Below, piece by piece: positions 41,659-49,853 of a stretch of DNA of 64,000 nucleotides. The notes under the pieces were generated by a model. The model worked only from the letters and a program-made list of their open reading frames with translations. It was not told the origin of the DNA and ran no database searches. A program made the position numbers and the translations under genes. Position 1 is the first letter of the stretch, and each line of letters opens with the position of its first letter. The DNA is from VRUE01 sp035997045 (GTDB lineage: Bacteria > Actinomycetota > Thermoleophilia > Solirubrobacterales > 70-9), in NCBI GenBank assembly GCA_035997045.1, contig DASYIY010000057.1, positions 1-64,000 of the forward strand, written 5' to 3'.

Positions 41659-42294
41659 ATGCCAACGGTCGACGAGTTGACGGTTGCCGACGCGCCGGAG
41701 TCGTGGTCGGCGCTCGGATTCGCGCTCAATGGCGATATCTGTGTGATCGGCGACCTGCGGATTCGCCTGGCGGGTCCTGATGCTGGTAAGGGGTTGGTCG
41801 GCTGGTCGTTGCGCGATGTCGAGACGACGGAGCTCGACGGGATGCCGACGGCGCGGTCCGATCGGCCGCTACCGAGCGAGCGGCCGGAGCATTCCAACCG
41901 GATCTCCGTCCTCGATCACATCGTCGCGATTACGCCTGCTCTCGACCGCACCGTCGCCGCGCTGGAGGCCGCCGGGCTCGACCTGCGGCGCATCCGCGAG
42001 GAGCCGACCCCGGCCGGGGCTCCCCGGCAGGCGTTCTTCCGCCTTGGGCCGACCATCCTCGAGGTGGTGCAAGAGCCCGCCGAGGCGACCGAGCGTGCCA
42101 GCGGCGACCGTCCCGCCTTTTTCTGGGGACTCGCCTTCATCAGCTCGGACCTGGATGCGACCGTCGCCGCGCTCGGAGATCGGGTCAGCGAGATTCGCCC
42201 GGCGGTCCAGCCCGGGCGACGCATCGCCACCCTTCGCCGTTCCGCGGACCTCACCGTCCCGGTTGCGCTGATGACGCCACCGCCGGGTAGGTGA
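41659..42294 (+). CDS. VOC (glyoxalase/dioxygenase) family protein
   Basis: 211 aa from the ATG at 41659 (MPTVDELTVADAPESW); upstream sequence overlaps the DUF892 gene and was excluded. A beta-alpha-beta-beta-beta module is evident at about 75-210: RISVLDHIVAITPALDRTVAALEAAGLDLRRIREEP... RQAFFRLGPTILEVVQEP..., then FFWGLAFISSDLDATVAALGDRVSEIRPAVQPGRRIATLRR. The His in LDHIVA and the Glu in LEVVQEP are VOC metal ligands. The substrate is unknown. It overlaps the next gene by a GTGA junction. Confidence 0.85.
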   Translation: MPTVDELTVADAPESWSALGFALNGDICVIGDLRIRLAGPDAGKGLVGWSLRDVETTELDGMPTARSDRPLPSERPEHSNRISVLDHIVAITPALDRTVAALEAAGLDLRRIREEPTPAGAPRQAFFRLGPTILEVVQEPAEATERASGDRPAFFWGLAFISSDLDATVAALGDRVSEIRPAVQPGRRIATLRRSADLTVPVALMTPPPGR

Positions 42295-42299
42295 CAGGT

Positions 42300-42863
42300 A
42301 TGACGCGGAAGGTCATCTATTCGATGGGCGTGTCGCTCGACGGCTTCATCGCCGGCCCGAATGGCGAGATCGACTGGTCGGTGCCGGACGAGGAGCTGCA
42401 CCGGTTCCACAATCAGCAGGCACGGGAGATCGGCGCACACTTCTGCGGGCGCCGCCTCTACGAGGTGATGGTCTACTGGGAGACCGCCGGCGAGAACCCG
42501 TCGATCTCGGAGTTCGAGCTCGAGTTCGCGCAGATCTGGCAGGCGATGCCGAAGATCCTTTTCTCGAACACTCTCGAGACGGTCGAGGGTAACGCGCGGC
42601 TGGCCGGGGACAGTGTTGCCGAGGAGGTCGCCAGGCTGAAGGAGCAACCCGGCAAGGACCTGGCCGTCGGCGGCGCCGGCCTCGCATCGACCTTTATCGA
42701 GCAAGGCCTGGTCGACGAGTTCCGTCTTTTCATCAGCCCGGTCGTGCTGGGTAGGGGTATCCCTTACTTCCCATCTCTGGACGAGCGGATCGAGCTGGAG
42801 CTGATGGAGACGCGGACGTTTGGCTCTCGGGTTGTCTACCTTCGCTACCAGCGTGTTACTTAG
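42300..42863 (+). CDS. dihydrofolate reductase / RibD C-terminal-fold protein
   Basis: 187 aa from the ATG at 42300; the GTG at 42291 overlaps the VOC stop and is an alternative start. The RibD_C fold is shown by VIYSMGVSLDGFIAGPNGEIDW, YEVMVYWETAGENPSISEFELEFAQIWQAMPKILFSNTLE, DLAVGGAGLASTFIEQGLVDEFRLFISPVVLGRGIPYF and FGSRVVYLRY. It reduces a pteridine or other NADPH-dependent substrate of unknown identity. It is likely coupled to the VOC gene; its end overlaps the convergent DUF488 gene by 8 nt. Confidence 0.88.
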   Translation: MTRKVIYSMGVSLDGFIAGPNGEIDWSVPDEELHRFHNQQAREIGAHFCGRRLYEVMVYWETAGENPSISEFELEFAQIWQAMPKILFSNTLETVEGNARLAGDSVAEEVARLKEQPGKDLAVGGAGLASTFIEQGLVDEFRLFISPVVLGRGIPYFPSLDERIELELMETRTFGSRVVYLRYQRVT

Positions 42864-43338
42864 GGCCTAGGTGCTCGACGCTGAAGTTACAGTCACGCTC
42901 CAGGCGGTCCGCGATCAGTGAGCGGTGGCAGGCTTCGGCGTCTCGCTCGACACAGAGCAGGGCGGCCGAGCTTGCGCCGATCCATTGCACCACCGGGCCG
43001 AGGTCGACGCGGTCGAGGATCTCCTCTTTGTAGCGGCGGGCGTATTCAGGGGCCAGAACGGTGCGGGACCGCTTGCCCTCGCCGAGCCTCGCGTCCTCCC
43101 CGTATTGAAGCTGGCGAAGCTCGGTGGTCGGTGCCAGCTCCTTCAGGTGGGTGTAGTTGACGCCCGCTTCCACCAGGGCTGCTTGAAGACGGCGCGCGTT
43201 CGCCCAGGCGTACTCGCTGCCCCGCACGCCCCGCCGCTGGCGCACGTCGAGCAGGAGATCGATCCCAGCATCGGCCAGGGCCTGAAGAAACGAGTCGCGG
43301 TCGAAGCCGTAGACGCCGATCGTCGCAATCGAGGCCAT
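42856..43338 (-). CDS. DUF488 family protein
   Basis: 160 aa. Diagnostic segments are TIGVYGFDRDSFLQALADAGIDLLLDVRQRRGVRGSEYAW at the start and the CVERDAEACHRSLIADRL box near the end (Cys-x6-Cys-His-Arg-x3-Ala-Asp). DUF488 proteins are widespread and uncharacterised; the Cys/His box suggests metal or nucleic-acid binding. The ORF overlaps the DHFR-like gene by 8 nt tail to tail. The start at 43338 lies 16 nt after the SDR stop (43355), so these two are same-strand neighbours and may be co-transcribed with the SDR upstream. Confidence 0.88.
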   Translation of the reverse strand: MASIATIGVYGFDRDSFLQALADAGIDLLLDVRQRRGVRGSEYAWANARRLQAALVEAGVNYTHLKELAPTTELRQLQYGEDARLGEGKRSRTVLAPEYARRYKEEILDRVDLGPVVQWIGASSAALLCVERDAEACHRSLIADRLERDCNFSVEHLGPK

Positions 43339-43354
43339 GCCGCGGCGGCCGGCG

Positions 43355-44119
43355 CTAGCCCGTTTGCTCTGTGGGCCGGATCAGGATCTCGTTGAGGGAG
43401 ACGTGCCAGGGGCGGGTGACCGCGTAGGCGATCGCGCCGGCGACGTCGGTGGCCTCAAGCGTCTTCATGTCGGTGAATCGGTCGCGCACCTGCTCGCGTA
43501 CCCCGTCGCGGAGGTGGTCGGTCAGCTCGGTGTCGACGGCGCCGGGCTCGATGATCGTCGAGCGGATCTTGCGCTTGGCGAACTCCTGACGGAAGGACTC
43601 GCTGAAGGCACCGACGCCGTGCTTGGTCAGGTTGTAGACGCCCGAGCCGGCACGGGCGATGCGGCCGGCGACGGAGCTGATGTTGACCACGTCGGCGCAG
43701 CCGCGCTCGGAATCTTCGACGGCCGAGAGCAGGTGGGGGAGGGCGGCGTGTGTGGTGTTGATCAGGCCCTTGAGGTTGAGGTCGATCATCCGGTCCCACT
43801 CCTCGGTGGGGGCGTCCTCGATCGGGCCGAGCAGCATCTGGCCGGCGTTGTTGACGACGATGTCGAGGCGGCCGAGCTCATCGACGGTGCGGTCGACCGC
43901 GGCCACCGCCTGCGCCTGGTCGGTGATGTCGGACTGGATCGCCAGGGCGGTGTGGCCCTCGCCGCCGATCTCCGAGGCCAGCCGCTCCAGCCGTTCGAGG
44001 CGGCGGGCCGCCACCGCGACTTTGGCTCCCTGGGCAGCCAGCGCCCGGGCCGTGGCCTCGCCGATGCCGCTGCTGGCGCCGGTGACCAGCGCGACTGTTC
44101 CCTCGAGTGAGTTGGCCAT
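43355..44119 (-). CDS. short-chain dehydrogenase/reductase (SDR)
   Basis: 254 aa, the classical SDR length. The NADP(H) motif TGASSGIG is at residues 13-20, followed by VAVAARRLERL, which favours NADPH. The NNAG strand, the catalytic Ser in VNISSVAGRIA, and the YxxxK dyad in VYNLTKHGVGAF are all present, as is PGAVDTELT. The substrate is unknown. It is divergent from the SUMF1-domain gene with 64 nt between starts. Confidence 0.93.
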   Translation of the reverse strand: MANSLEGTVALVTGASSGIGEATARALAAQGAKVAVAARRLERLERLASEIGGEGHTALAIQSDITDQAQAVAAVDRTVDELGRLDIVVNNAGQMLLGPIEDAPTEEWDRMIDLNLKGLINTTHAALPHLLSAVEDSERGCADVVNISSVAGRIARAGSGVYNLTKHGVGAFSESFRQEFAKRKIRSTIIEPGAVDTELTDHLRDGVREQVRDRFTDMKTLEATDVAGAIAYAVTRPWHVSLNEILIRPTEQTG

Positions 44120-44183
44120 CTGTCAGTGGTCCTTTCGGTTGTGTTGCGCTCAAGCTTTCGACTACCCGGTCGATGAGCACAAA

Positions 44184-45464
44184 ATGCCGACTCCTCACGA
44201 TGCGCTCAGCGCCCTGCGAAACTGCCTAGTCCCGGCGCTGACCGTACTGGCGGTGACGGCGCTTGCCGGGCCGGCCCTGTCGGCCGCCTCGCCGGCACCC
44301 TCAGTCGTGACCTTCAAGACCGTCAAAGTCGGCGCCCCCGGCAATCCCTCGGTCGGCATCGTTCCCTTCACCAATGCGATCTACGCTTCGTGTGCCGAAG
44401 TCGTCCCCGCTGAAAAACAGCCCCCTTGCCAGATGGTGGGCGGCGTCAATTACCGCTACGGCATCGGCCAGCTTGAGGTCACCGTCGCCCAGTACGTCGC
44501 CTTTCTCAACACGGTCGACCCCGCGGGCCGCAACAGGCACAACCTCTACAGCGCCAACGAGAGCTCCTCGGAATGGCCCAAGTACGGGCAGATCGATTTC
44601 ATCGCCAACACCGCCGCGGGTCATCACTACTCGATCGCTTCGCCCGAATGGGCCGATAAGCCCTACGGCTTCGCCAACTTCCTGCGCTCCGCCCGCTTCG
44701 CCAATTCGCTCTACAACGGACAGCTGCTTTTCAAGCACGCCAGCACCAACGCCGGCTTCAGTTACGTCACCTACCGGGTACGGCTCTCGCGCCAAACCGA
44801 GCAGGGCATGTACGACATGAAGGTGCGGGCGATGACCCGTTCGCACAAGCGCGGCTTCGTTATACCGAGCCAGAACGAGTGGATCAAGGCCGCCTACTAC
44901 GACCCCAGCGGCGGCGGTAAGTACTCCTACTGGCAGTACCCGACCAACCCAGGCGCGTTCGGCGACGAAGGGGTTGCCGCGCCGCACTCGACCACGCTCG
45001 ATCCGACCACCGGCGACGTCACCAACGCCTCGACCCAGCCGCTGGCGAACTTCCACGCCGAAAACCAGCCGGCCCCGAGCTGGTGCCCCTCTGCCTTCAG
45101 CAGCGAAACCTGTTCGAGCGCGAACCCGTTCGGCATGGACCCGACCACCTACGCCAAGGCTTACCAGGGCAGCCTGGAGACGGTCGGGCAGGCAAAGACG
45201 ACATCGCCGTGGGGAACCCTCGACCAAGGTGGCAACGCGGTCGAGTGGACCGACACGATCACCGCGCCGCCGTCGGGCCGCAGCGGCGCCCACGGCCGGG
45301 TTTGGCGACGGCTGCACGGCGGCATTGCCAACGCTCCCGTCTACCAGCTCTGGCTCTCGGCGGTCGGCCTGCAGCCGCAGGACAACACCTTCTACACGGC
45401 CACCTATCCGTGGCTCGGCATCCGCATCGGCGTTCTCGGCGACCTGAAGCTTGGCAAGCGCTGA
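44184..45464 (+). CDS. exported SUMF1/FGE-fold protein lacking catalytic cysteines
   Basis: 426 aa from the ATG at 44184, at the beginning of a signal peptide (LVPALTVLAVTALAGPALSAA). The SUMF1 core is recognisable: NYRYGIGQLEVTVAQYVAFLNTVDP, PYGFANFLRSARFANSLYNGQ, IPSQNEWIKAAYYDPSGGGKYSYWQYPT and PWGTLDQGGNAVEWTDT, then RVWRRLHGG. The region that in true formylglycine-generating enzymes follows RGGS with two copper-binding Cys (here IANAPVYQLWLSAVGLQPQDN) contains none. It therefore probably is not an active FGE. It precedes the propeller and sulfatase genes by 38 nt, in one likely operon. Confidence 0.85.
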   Translation: MPTPHDALSALRNCLVPALTVLAVTALAGPALSAASPAPSVVTFKTVKVGAPGNPSVGIVPFTNAIYASCAEVVPAEKQPPCQMVGGVNYRYGIGQLEVTVAQYVAFLNTVDPAGRNRHNLYSANESSSEWPKYGQIDFIANTAAGHHYSIASPEWADKPYGFANFLRSARFANSLYNGQLLFKHASTNAGFSYVTYRVRLSRQTEQGMYDMKVRAMTRSHKRGFVIPSQNEWIKAAYYDPSGGGKYSYWQYPTNPGAFGDEGVAAPHSTTLDPTTGDVTNASTQPLANFHAENQPAPSWCPSAFSSETCSSANPFGMDPTTYAKAYQGSLETVGQAKTTSPWGTLDQGGNAVEWTDTITAPPSGRSGAHGRVWRRLHGGIANAPVYQLWLSAVGLQPQDNTFYTATYPWLGIRIGVLGDLKLGKR

Positions 45465-45502
45465 GCGGTCGGCGTCCGTGGGGCGCAATACGCTCGCGAC
45501 GG

Positions 45503-46921
45503 ATGCGTTTTGTAACCCGGCCCCCTAACGTCGCTCGGCGCGCGCTCTTCGCCGTGGCGGCGTTGGCGTTGGCGCTGCCGGCAAGCGCGTTCTCCGCGGC
45601 TGCTCCCCAGCAGCAGCAAGCTCCGCGCGGCGGCACGCTGTCACAGCTGGCGGGGGCGCACGGTTGCCTCGTCGACCGCTCGGCGCATCGCGGCAGCTGC
45701 GGGAACGCCCGCGCGCTCAAGGGACCCGGTCCGTTTATGGGCTCGCGCGCGCTCGCCGTCAGCCCGGACGGCAAGAACGTCTACGTCGCTTCCTCGAAAA
45801 GCGACTCGATCGCGATCTTCAAGCGCAATCCTCGCAGCGGCACGCTCACCCAGCCGCCGGGGACGGGCGGCTGCATCGCCGCCAAAGGCGGTGGTTGTGC
45901 CACCGCCGTCGGACTCGACGGGCCGAACTCGGTCGCGGTCAGCCCCGACGGCCTCAACGTCTACGCGACCTCGCGGGCGAGCAACACGATCAGCGTCTTT
46001 CACCGCGACGCGTCGACCGGGGCGCTGAGTCAGCTCCCCGGCGCCGCCGGCTGTATCTCCGGACTGCCGGTTCCGGTCTGCGCCAGCGGCCGTGCCCTGG
46101 TCGGGCCCGACGTCGTCATCGTCAGCCCCAGCGGGACCAACGTCTACGTCGGCTCCTTCTTCGGCAACGCGATCGCGGTCTTCGACCGGGATCGAGCCGG
46201 CGGCGCGCTGACCCAGCCGGGCGACAGCACGGGTTGCATCGCCGAAGCGATCGCCGGTTGCACGACCGGCCTCGCCCTGGGGGCGCCCGAGGGGCTGGCG
46301 ATCTCACCCGATGGCGCCAACGTCTACGTCGCCAGCGCCCTCTCCAACGCCGTCGCCGTGCTGGCGCGGGACCAGTCGACCGGCACGCTCACCCAGACGA
46401 CGAACGGCAGCGGCTGCATCGTCAACAGTGCGCTCACCGGCTGCACCGCGGGAGTGCAATTGAGCGGCGCTAACGCGGTGGCGTTCAACCCTGGCGGCGA
46501 CGTCTACGTGACCTCGCTCTTCAGTAACAGCGTCACCTCCTTCGGTCGTTCCTCCTCCGGTGGCCTGACCCAGAAGAAAGGCACCCTCGGCTGCCTGGTC
46601 TACCTGCGCGCCACCGGTTGCTCATTCGGCCGCGCGCTGGTCGCGCCCGAGGGGCTGGCGATCTCACCCGATGGCGCCAACGTCTACGTGGCCGCGTTCA
46701 ACACCGGCGCGATCGACATCCTCGCCCGCGCCAAGAAGTCCGGCACGGTGAATCAGCTGCCGGGACGCGCCGGCTGCCTCGCCCCTCACTCGGTCCCGGG
46801 CTGCACTCGCGCCCGCGCGCTGCGCGGCGTCAGCTCGATCGCGCTCAGCCCCGACGGCCGCTATCTCTACTCGACCTCGTTCGGCAGCAACGCCGTCGAC
46901 ATCTTCCGGAGGAATAAATGA
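45503..46921 (+). CDS. secreted YVTN/lactonase-type beta-propeller protein
   Basis: 472 aa with a signal peptide (ARRALFAVAALALALPASAFSAAAP). Six to eight blades repeat LAVSPDGKNVYVASxxSxSIAIFxRNxxSGTLTQ followed by a GGCI...GC Cys pair. Examples are SVAVSPDGLNVYATSRASNTISVFHRD, GLAISPDGANVYVASALSNAVAVLARD and SIALSPDGRYLYSTSFGSNAVDIFRR. Each blade's Cys pair is likely a disulfide, fitting export. It may be structural or bind a ligand. Its stop overlaps the sulfatase ATG (46918), so the two are translationally coupled. Confidence 0.88.
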   Translation: MRFVTRPPNVARRALFAVAALALALPASAFSAAAPQQQQAPRGGTLSQLAGAHGCLVDRSAHRGSCGNARALKGPGPFMGSRALAVSPDGKNVYVASSKSDSIAIFKRNPRSGTLTQPPGTGGCIAAKGGGCATAVGLDGPNSVAVSPDGLNVYATSRASNTISVFHRDASTGALSQLPGAAGCISGLPVPVCASGRALVGPDVVIVSPSGTNVYVGSFFGNAIAVFDRDRAGGALTQPGDSTGCIAEAIAGCTTGLALGAPEGLAISPDGANVYVASALSNAVAVLARDQSTGTLTQTTNGSGCIVNSALTGCTAGVQLSGANAVAFNPGGDVYVTSLFSNSVTSFGRSSSGGLTQKKGTLGCLVYLRATGCSFGRALVAPEGLAISPDGANVYVAAFNTGAIDILARAKKSGTVNQLPGRAGCLAPHSVPGCTRARALRGVSSIALSPDGRYLYSTSFGSNAVDIFRRNK

Positions 46922-48525
46922 GCCAGTCGGACGAACGCCAGGATGGCCTGACCCGCAAGCAGCTGCTCGGCACCGGGGCGACGGCCGCCTCGGCGCTCTT
47001 GCTCTCGCAGGGCGCCGGGGTCGAGCGTGCCCTAGCCGCAGCCAAAGGCAAGCGCCACGACGTCGCCGGGATGAACATCGTCCTCTTCCTCACCGACCAG
47101 GAGCGGGCGATCCAGCACTTCCCGCAGAACTGGCTGCGCCAGAACCTGCCGGGGATGCGGCGCCTGCGCCAGCACGGCCTCAGCTTCGAACGCGCTTTCA
47201 CCAACGCCTGCATGTGCTCGCCGGCGCGCTCGACTCTGATGAGCGGCTACTTTCCGGCCCAGCACGGGGTCAAGTACACGCTCGAGGAAGACATGGAACC
47301 GCCGACCAATCCGCAGGTGAGCCTGCCGGTGGATCTGAAGAACCTCGCCACGGTGATGAAAGCGGCTGGTTACAACGTCGTCTACAAGGGCAAGTGGCAC
47401 TGCTCGAAACCGGCCAAGAAGGAAGACGCCGAACCGTCCGATCTCGAAAACTACGGTTTCCTGCGTTGGAACCCGCCCGACGCCGGCGCCAACCAGAGCG
47501 TGCCCGAGGCCGGCGGCGGCTTCATCGACAACGACGGCCGCTTCATCAACCAGGTCGGCACCGTGCAGGACGGCACCGAGGGCGCCCTGCAGTACCTCAG
47601 CTCGACCGCGGCCCAGCAGCAGCCCTTCTTCATGGTGATCTCGGTGGTCAACCCACACGACGTCCTCTTCTACCCGAGCAAATCCTTCAAGGAAGCCGGC
47701 TATGACCAGTCCTGGCTCGAGGGGAGCATGCACGCTCCGGAGACGGCCGAAGAAGACCTCTCGACCAAGCCCAGCGTCCAGGAACAGTTCCTCAAAATCT
47801 TCAACCTGACCGGCAAGCCGAAAAACAGGGAACAGATGCGCAACTACCTGAACTTCTACGGCAACCTGATGCGCTCTTCCGACAGCTACCTGGTCAACGT
47901 GCTCGACAAGCTCGAAGAGACTGGCCTCTTCGACAACACATTGATCGTGCGTACGGCCGACCACGGCGAGATGGGCCTCGCCCACGGCGGCCTGCGCCAG
48001 AAGAACTTCAACTTCTACGAGGAGGCGACGCGGGTGCCGCTCGTCTACTCGAATCCCAAGCTCTTCCCGAAGCCGTCCCAGACCGAAGCACTGGTCTCCC
48101 ACGTCGACTTCCTGCCGACGCTGGCGAGCCTGGCAGCGGCGCCGAAAAGCGCCCGCGCCAACTGGCAGGGCGTCGACTACTCGAAGCTGGTCCTGCACCC
48201 GCACTCCGACAAATCGGCCCAGGACTACGTCGTCTTCACCTACGACGACTACCAGTCCGGCCAGAAAACCGGCCCCTACCCGCAGCCGCCCAACCACGTC
48301 GTCAGCATCCGCGAAGGCCGCTGGAAGCTCGCTAAGTACTACGACATCAGCGAAAACCCGGTGCCGCCGCAGTGGGAGATGTACGACCTGAAGACGGATC
48401 CGCTGGAGAAGAAAAACCTCGCCTACAGCGGCCACAAACGCACTCCCACTGAGGAAAAAGAATTCAAACGCCTCAAAGCGAAGCTCGCCCGGGTCGAAAA
48501 GACCCGGTTGAAACCACTGTCGTAG
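46918..48525 (+). CDS. type I sulfatase (Cys-type)
   Basis: 535 aa. The sulfatase motif reads CMCSPARSTLMSG, with Cys100 as the residue to be converted to formylglycine (C-x-P-x-R). Metal ligands appear in VLFLTDQE (Asp60) and TADHGEMGLAHGG. FYGNLMRSSDSYLVNVLDKLEETGLFDNTLIV is the standard core. The N-terminus LTRKQLLGTGATAASALLLSQGAG has a Tat-like signal with an RK pair instead of RR. It hydrolyses sulfate esters outside the cell. A working FGE or anSME elsewhere would be needed, since the SUMF1 protein here lacks the Cys pair. Confidence 0.95.
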   Translation: MSQSDERQDGLTRKQLLGTGATAASALLLSQGAGVERALAAAKGKRHDVAGMNIVLFLTDQERAIQHFPQNWLRQNLPGMRRLRQHGLSFERAFTNACMCSPARSTLMSGYFPAQHGVKYTLEEDMEPPTNPQVSLPVDLKNLATVMKAAGYNVVYKGKWHCSKPAKKEDAEPSDLENYGFLRWNPPDAGANQSVPEAGGGFIDNDGRFINQVGTVQDGTEGALQYLSSTAAQQQPFFMVISVVNPHDVLFYPSKSFKEAGYDQSWLEGSMHAPETAEEDLSTKPSVQEQFLKIFNLTGKPKNREQMRNYLNFYGNLMRSSDSYLVNVLDKLEETGLFDNTLIVRTADHGEMGLAHGGLRQKNFNFYEEATRVPLVYSNPKLFPKPSQTEALVSHVDFLPTLASLAAAPKSARANWQGVDYSKLVLHPHSDKSAQDYVVFTYDDYQSGQKTGPYPQPPNHVVSIREGRWKLAKYYDISENPVPPQWEMYDLKTDPLEKKNLAYSGHKRTPTEEKEFKRLKAKLARVEKTRLKPLS

Positions 48526-48557
48526 GCCGGCTTGAGCGCGCCAGGGATCGAGCGCCC

Positions 48558-48998
48558 TTGCTGGTCCTGCTTGCCTGCGCGGCGCTGCTCGCGGCGGCCC
48601 TGGGCTGTGGTGGCGCCCGCGACGCGACCGAGGCCGGAACTCAGCGGTCCCGGCAGGCGCAGCGACCGGCGCCGGAGAGGCGTCGCGAAGAGCCCGCCGC
48701 CGAGAGCGTTGCCGCCTCGCGTTGCCCCCCCGGCCTGCCCAGTTGCCGCACCACCGAAGGCCGGATCGTCTACGTGGAGCGGGTCGACCCCGACGGCGAC
48801 GGCGACGCCCACTTCGTCGTCGTCGATCCGCAGGGCATCACCCTTCCCGAGCTGACCGCGATCGACGTCCGCAAGGGCCTGCGGCCCCACCCGCTGCCCG
48901 GGCCCGGCGATCTGATCAGCGCCGCCGGCCCGGTCCAGACCGGCTCCTATGGCCAGAGCCAGATCCACGCGCTTGAGCTCCACGTCGCTCGCCCGTAA
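48558..48998 (+). CDS. putative lipoprotein (sulfatase operon)
   Basis: 146 aa from the TTG at 48558 (MLVLLACAALLAAALGCGGAR); no better start is visible. LAAALGCGG is a lipobox with acylated Cys17. A Gln/Arg/Glu-rich linker (ATEAGTQRSRQAQRPAPERRREEP) precedes a small folded domain (RCPPGLPSCRTTEGRIVYVERVDPDGDGDAHFVVVDPQGITLPELTAIDV... GDLISAAGPVQTGSYGQSQIHALELHVAR) that looks like an OB-type beta barrel. It starts 32 nt after the sulfatase stop, so probably in the same transcript. Confidence 0.7.
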   Translation: MLVLLACAALLAAALGCGGARDATEAGTQRSRQAQRPAPERRREEPAAESVAASRCPPGLPSCRTTEGRIVYVERVDPDGDGDAHFVVVDPQGITLPELTAIDVRKGLRPHPLPGPGDLISAAGPVQTGSYGQSQIHALELHVARP

Positions 48999-49007
48999 CC
49001 CTCTTGC

Positions 49008-49037
49008 TTGACATGTGACGAATAGGTCACCTATAGT
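49008..49037 (+). promoter_or_regulatory. sigma-70-type promoter and ArsR operator, apparently leaderless
   Basis: The -35 TTGACA (49008-49013) and -10 TATAGT (49032-49037) are 18 nt apart. An inverted repeat GTGAC (49015-49019)/GTCAC (49026-49030) fills the spacer, where an ArsR dimer would block RNA polymerase. Only 7 nt separate the -10 from the ATG at 49045, so the transcript should begin at or next to the start codon. Confidence 0.85.
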
Positions 49038-49044
49038 CTGGTCC

Positions 49045-49359
49045 ATGGACGCGGTGTTCAAGGCGCTGGCGGATCCGACTCGGCGGGGGTTGCTCGATCG
49101 GCTCTTCGAGCGGGATGGGCAGACGCTCGGCGGACTCGAAGAGGGCCTCGCGATGACCCGCTTCGGCGTGATGAAGCACCTGAAAGTGCTGGAGGAGGCG
49201 GGGCTGCTGACCACACGCAAGCGTGGTCGCGAGAAGCTCCATTTCCTCAACCCCGTCCCGATCCGGCTCGTCTACGAGCGCTGGGTCAGCAAGTACGCGG
49301 AGCCCTGGGCCTCGGCGCTCAGCGAGCTCAAGACCGAAATCGAGGAGGAAGACGAATGA
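49045..49359 (+). CDS. ArsR-family transcriptional regulator
   Basis: 104 aa from the ATG at 49045; the frame from 49015 adds ten unlikely residues that cover the promoter. The winged HTH is typical: MDAVFKALADPTRRGLLDRLFERDGQTLGGLEEGLAMTRFGVMKHLKVLEEAGLLTTRKRGREKLHFLNPVPIRL. There is no metal-binding Cys box, so it belongs to the non-metal branch that pairs with SRPBCC genes. It probably represses itself through the operator in the promoter, and overlaps the next gene by ATGA. Confidence 0.93.
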   Translation: MDAVFKALADPTRRGLLDRLFERDGQTLGGLEEGLAMTRFGVMKHLKVLEEAGLLTTRKRGREKLHFLNPVPIRLVYERWVSKYAEPWASALSELKTEIEEEDE

Positions 49360-49844
49360 ACCAGGAAGAGCTCTACACCGTGGTCGGCGGACGCGGCACG
49401 ATGACCGTGTTCGAGATCTACATCAAGACGACGCCGGAGCGCCTCTGGGAGGCGATCACCGACGGCGAGATGCGCAAGAAGTACAGCTTCGGCGTGGGTA
49501 CCGATTCCGACTGGAAGCCCGGCTCGGAGTACAAGTCGGCGGTCCCCGGCGTGATCGACATCGCCAGCGGCGTCAACATCAAGGTCGACCCGCCGCGCCG
49601 CCTCGTGCAGAGCTTCACCGCGTTGTGGAGCGAGGAGGTCGAGCGCGAAGGCGAGTCGAGGGTGACCTGGGAGATCGAGCCGGTCGGCGACTCCTGTCGC
49701 CTCTCGGTCACCCACGATCAGCTCGGCGAGGGAGCCAACTCGGAACTCTGGGGCGGCTGGCCGATGATCCTCTCCGGCCTCAAGACCCTGCTCGAGACGG
49801 GTGAGCTGCTGGATACGCCGGGCTCGCTGCGCTACGCGGGGTAG
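49356..49844 (+). CDS. SRPBCC/AHSA1-type lipid-binding protein
   Basis: 162 aa. START/Bet v1-like fold: TVFEIYIKTTPERLWEAITDGEMRKKYSFGVGTDSDWKPGSEYKSAVPG at the start, DPPRRLVQSFTALWSEE, then SRVTWEIEPVGDSCRLSVTHDQL and a long C-terminal helix SELWGGWPMILSGLKTLLETGE. This family (AHSA1/YndB-like) binds hydrophobic ligands in a large cavity. ATGA coupling to the ArsR gene is a common operon type, in which the regulator controls the binding protein. Confidence 0.92.
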   Translation: MNQEELYTVVGGRGTMTVFEIYIKTTPERLWEAITDGEMRKKYSFGVGTDSDWKPGSEYKSAVPGVIDIASGVNIKVDPPRRLVQSFTALWSEEVEREGESRVTWEIEPVGDSCRLSVTHDQLGEGANSELWGGWPMILSGLKTLLETGELLDTPGSLRYAG

Positions 49845-49853
49845 GATCGCTCC

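Noticed and set aside
44184..45464. Calling the SUMF1 gene an FGE that activates the neighbouring sulfatase
   Set aside because: No Cys in the segment that holds the catalytic pair in known FGEs.
47032..48435. 467-codon minus frame opposite the sulfatase
   Set aside because: Antisense to a complete sulfatase with catalytic motifs; Val/Leu/Gly-rich shadow.
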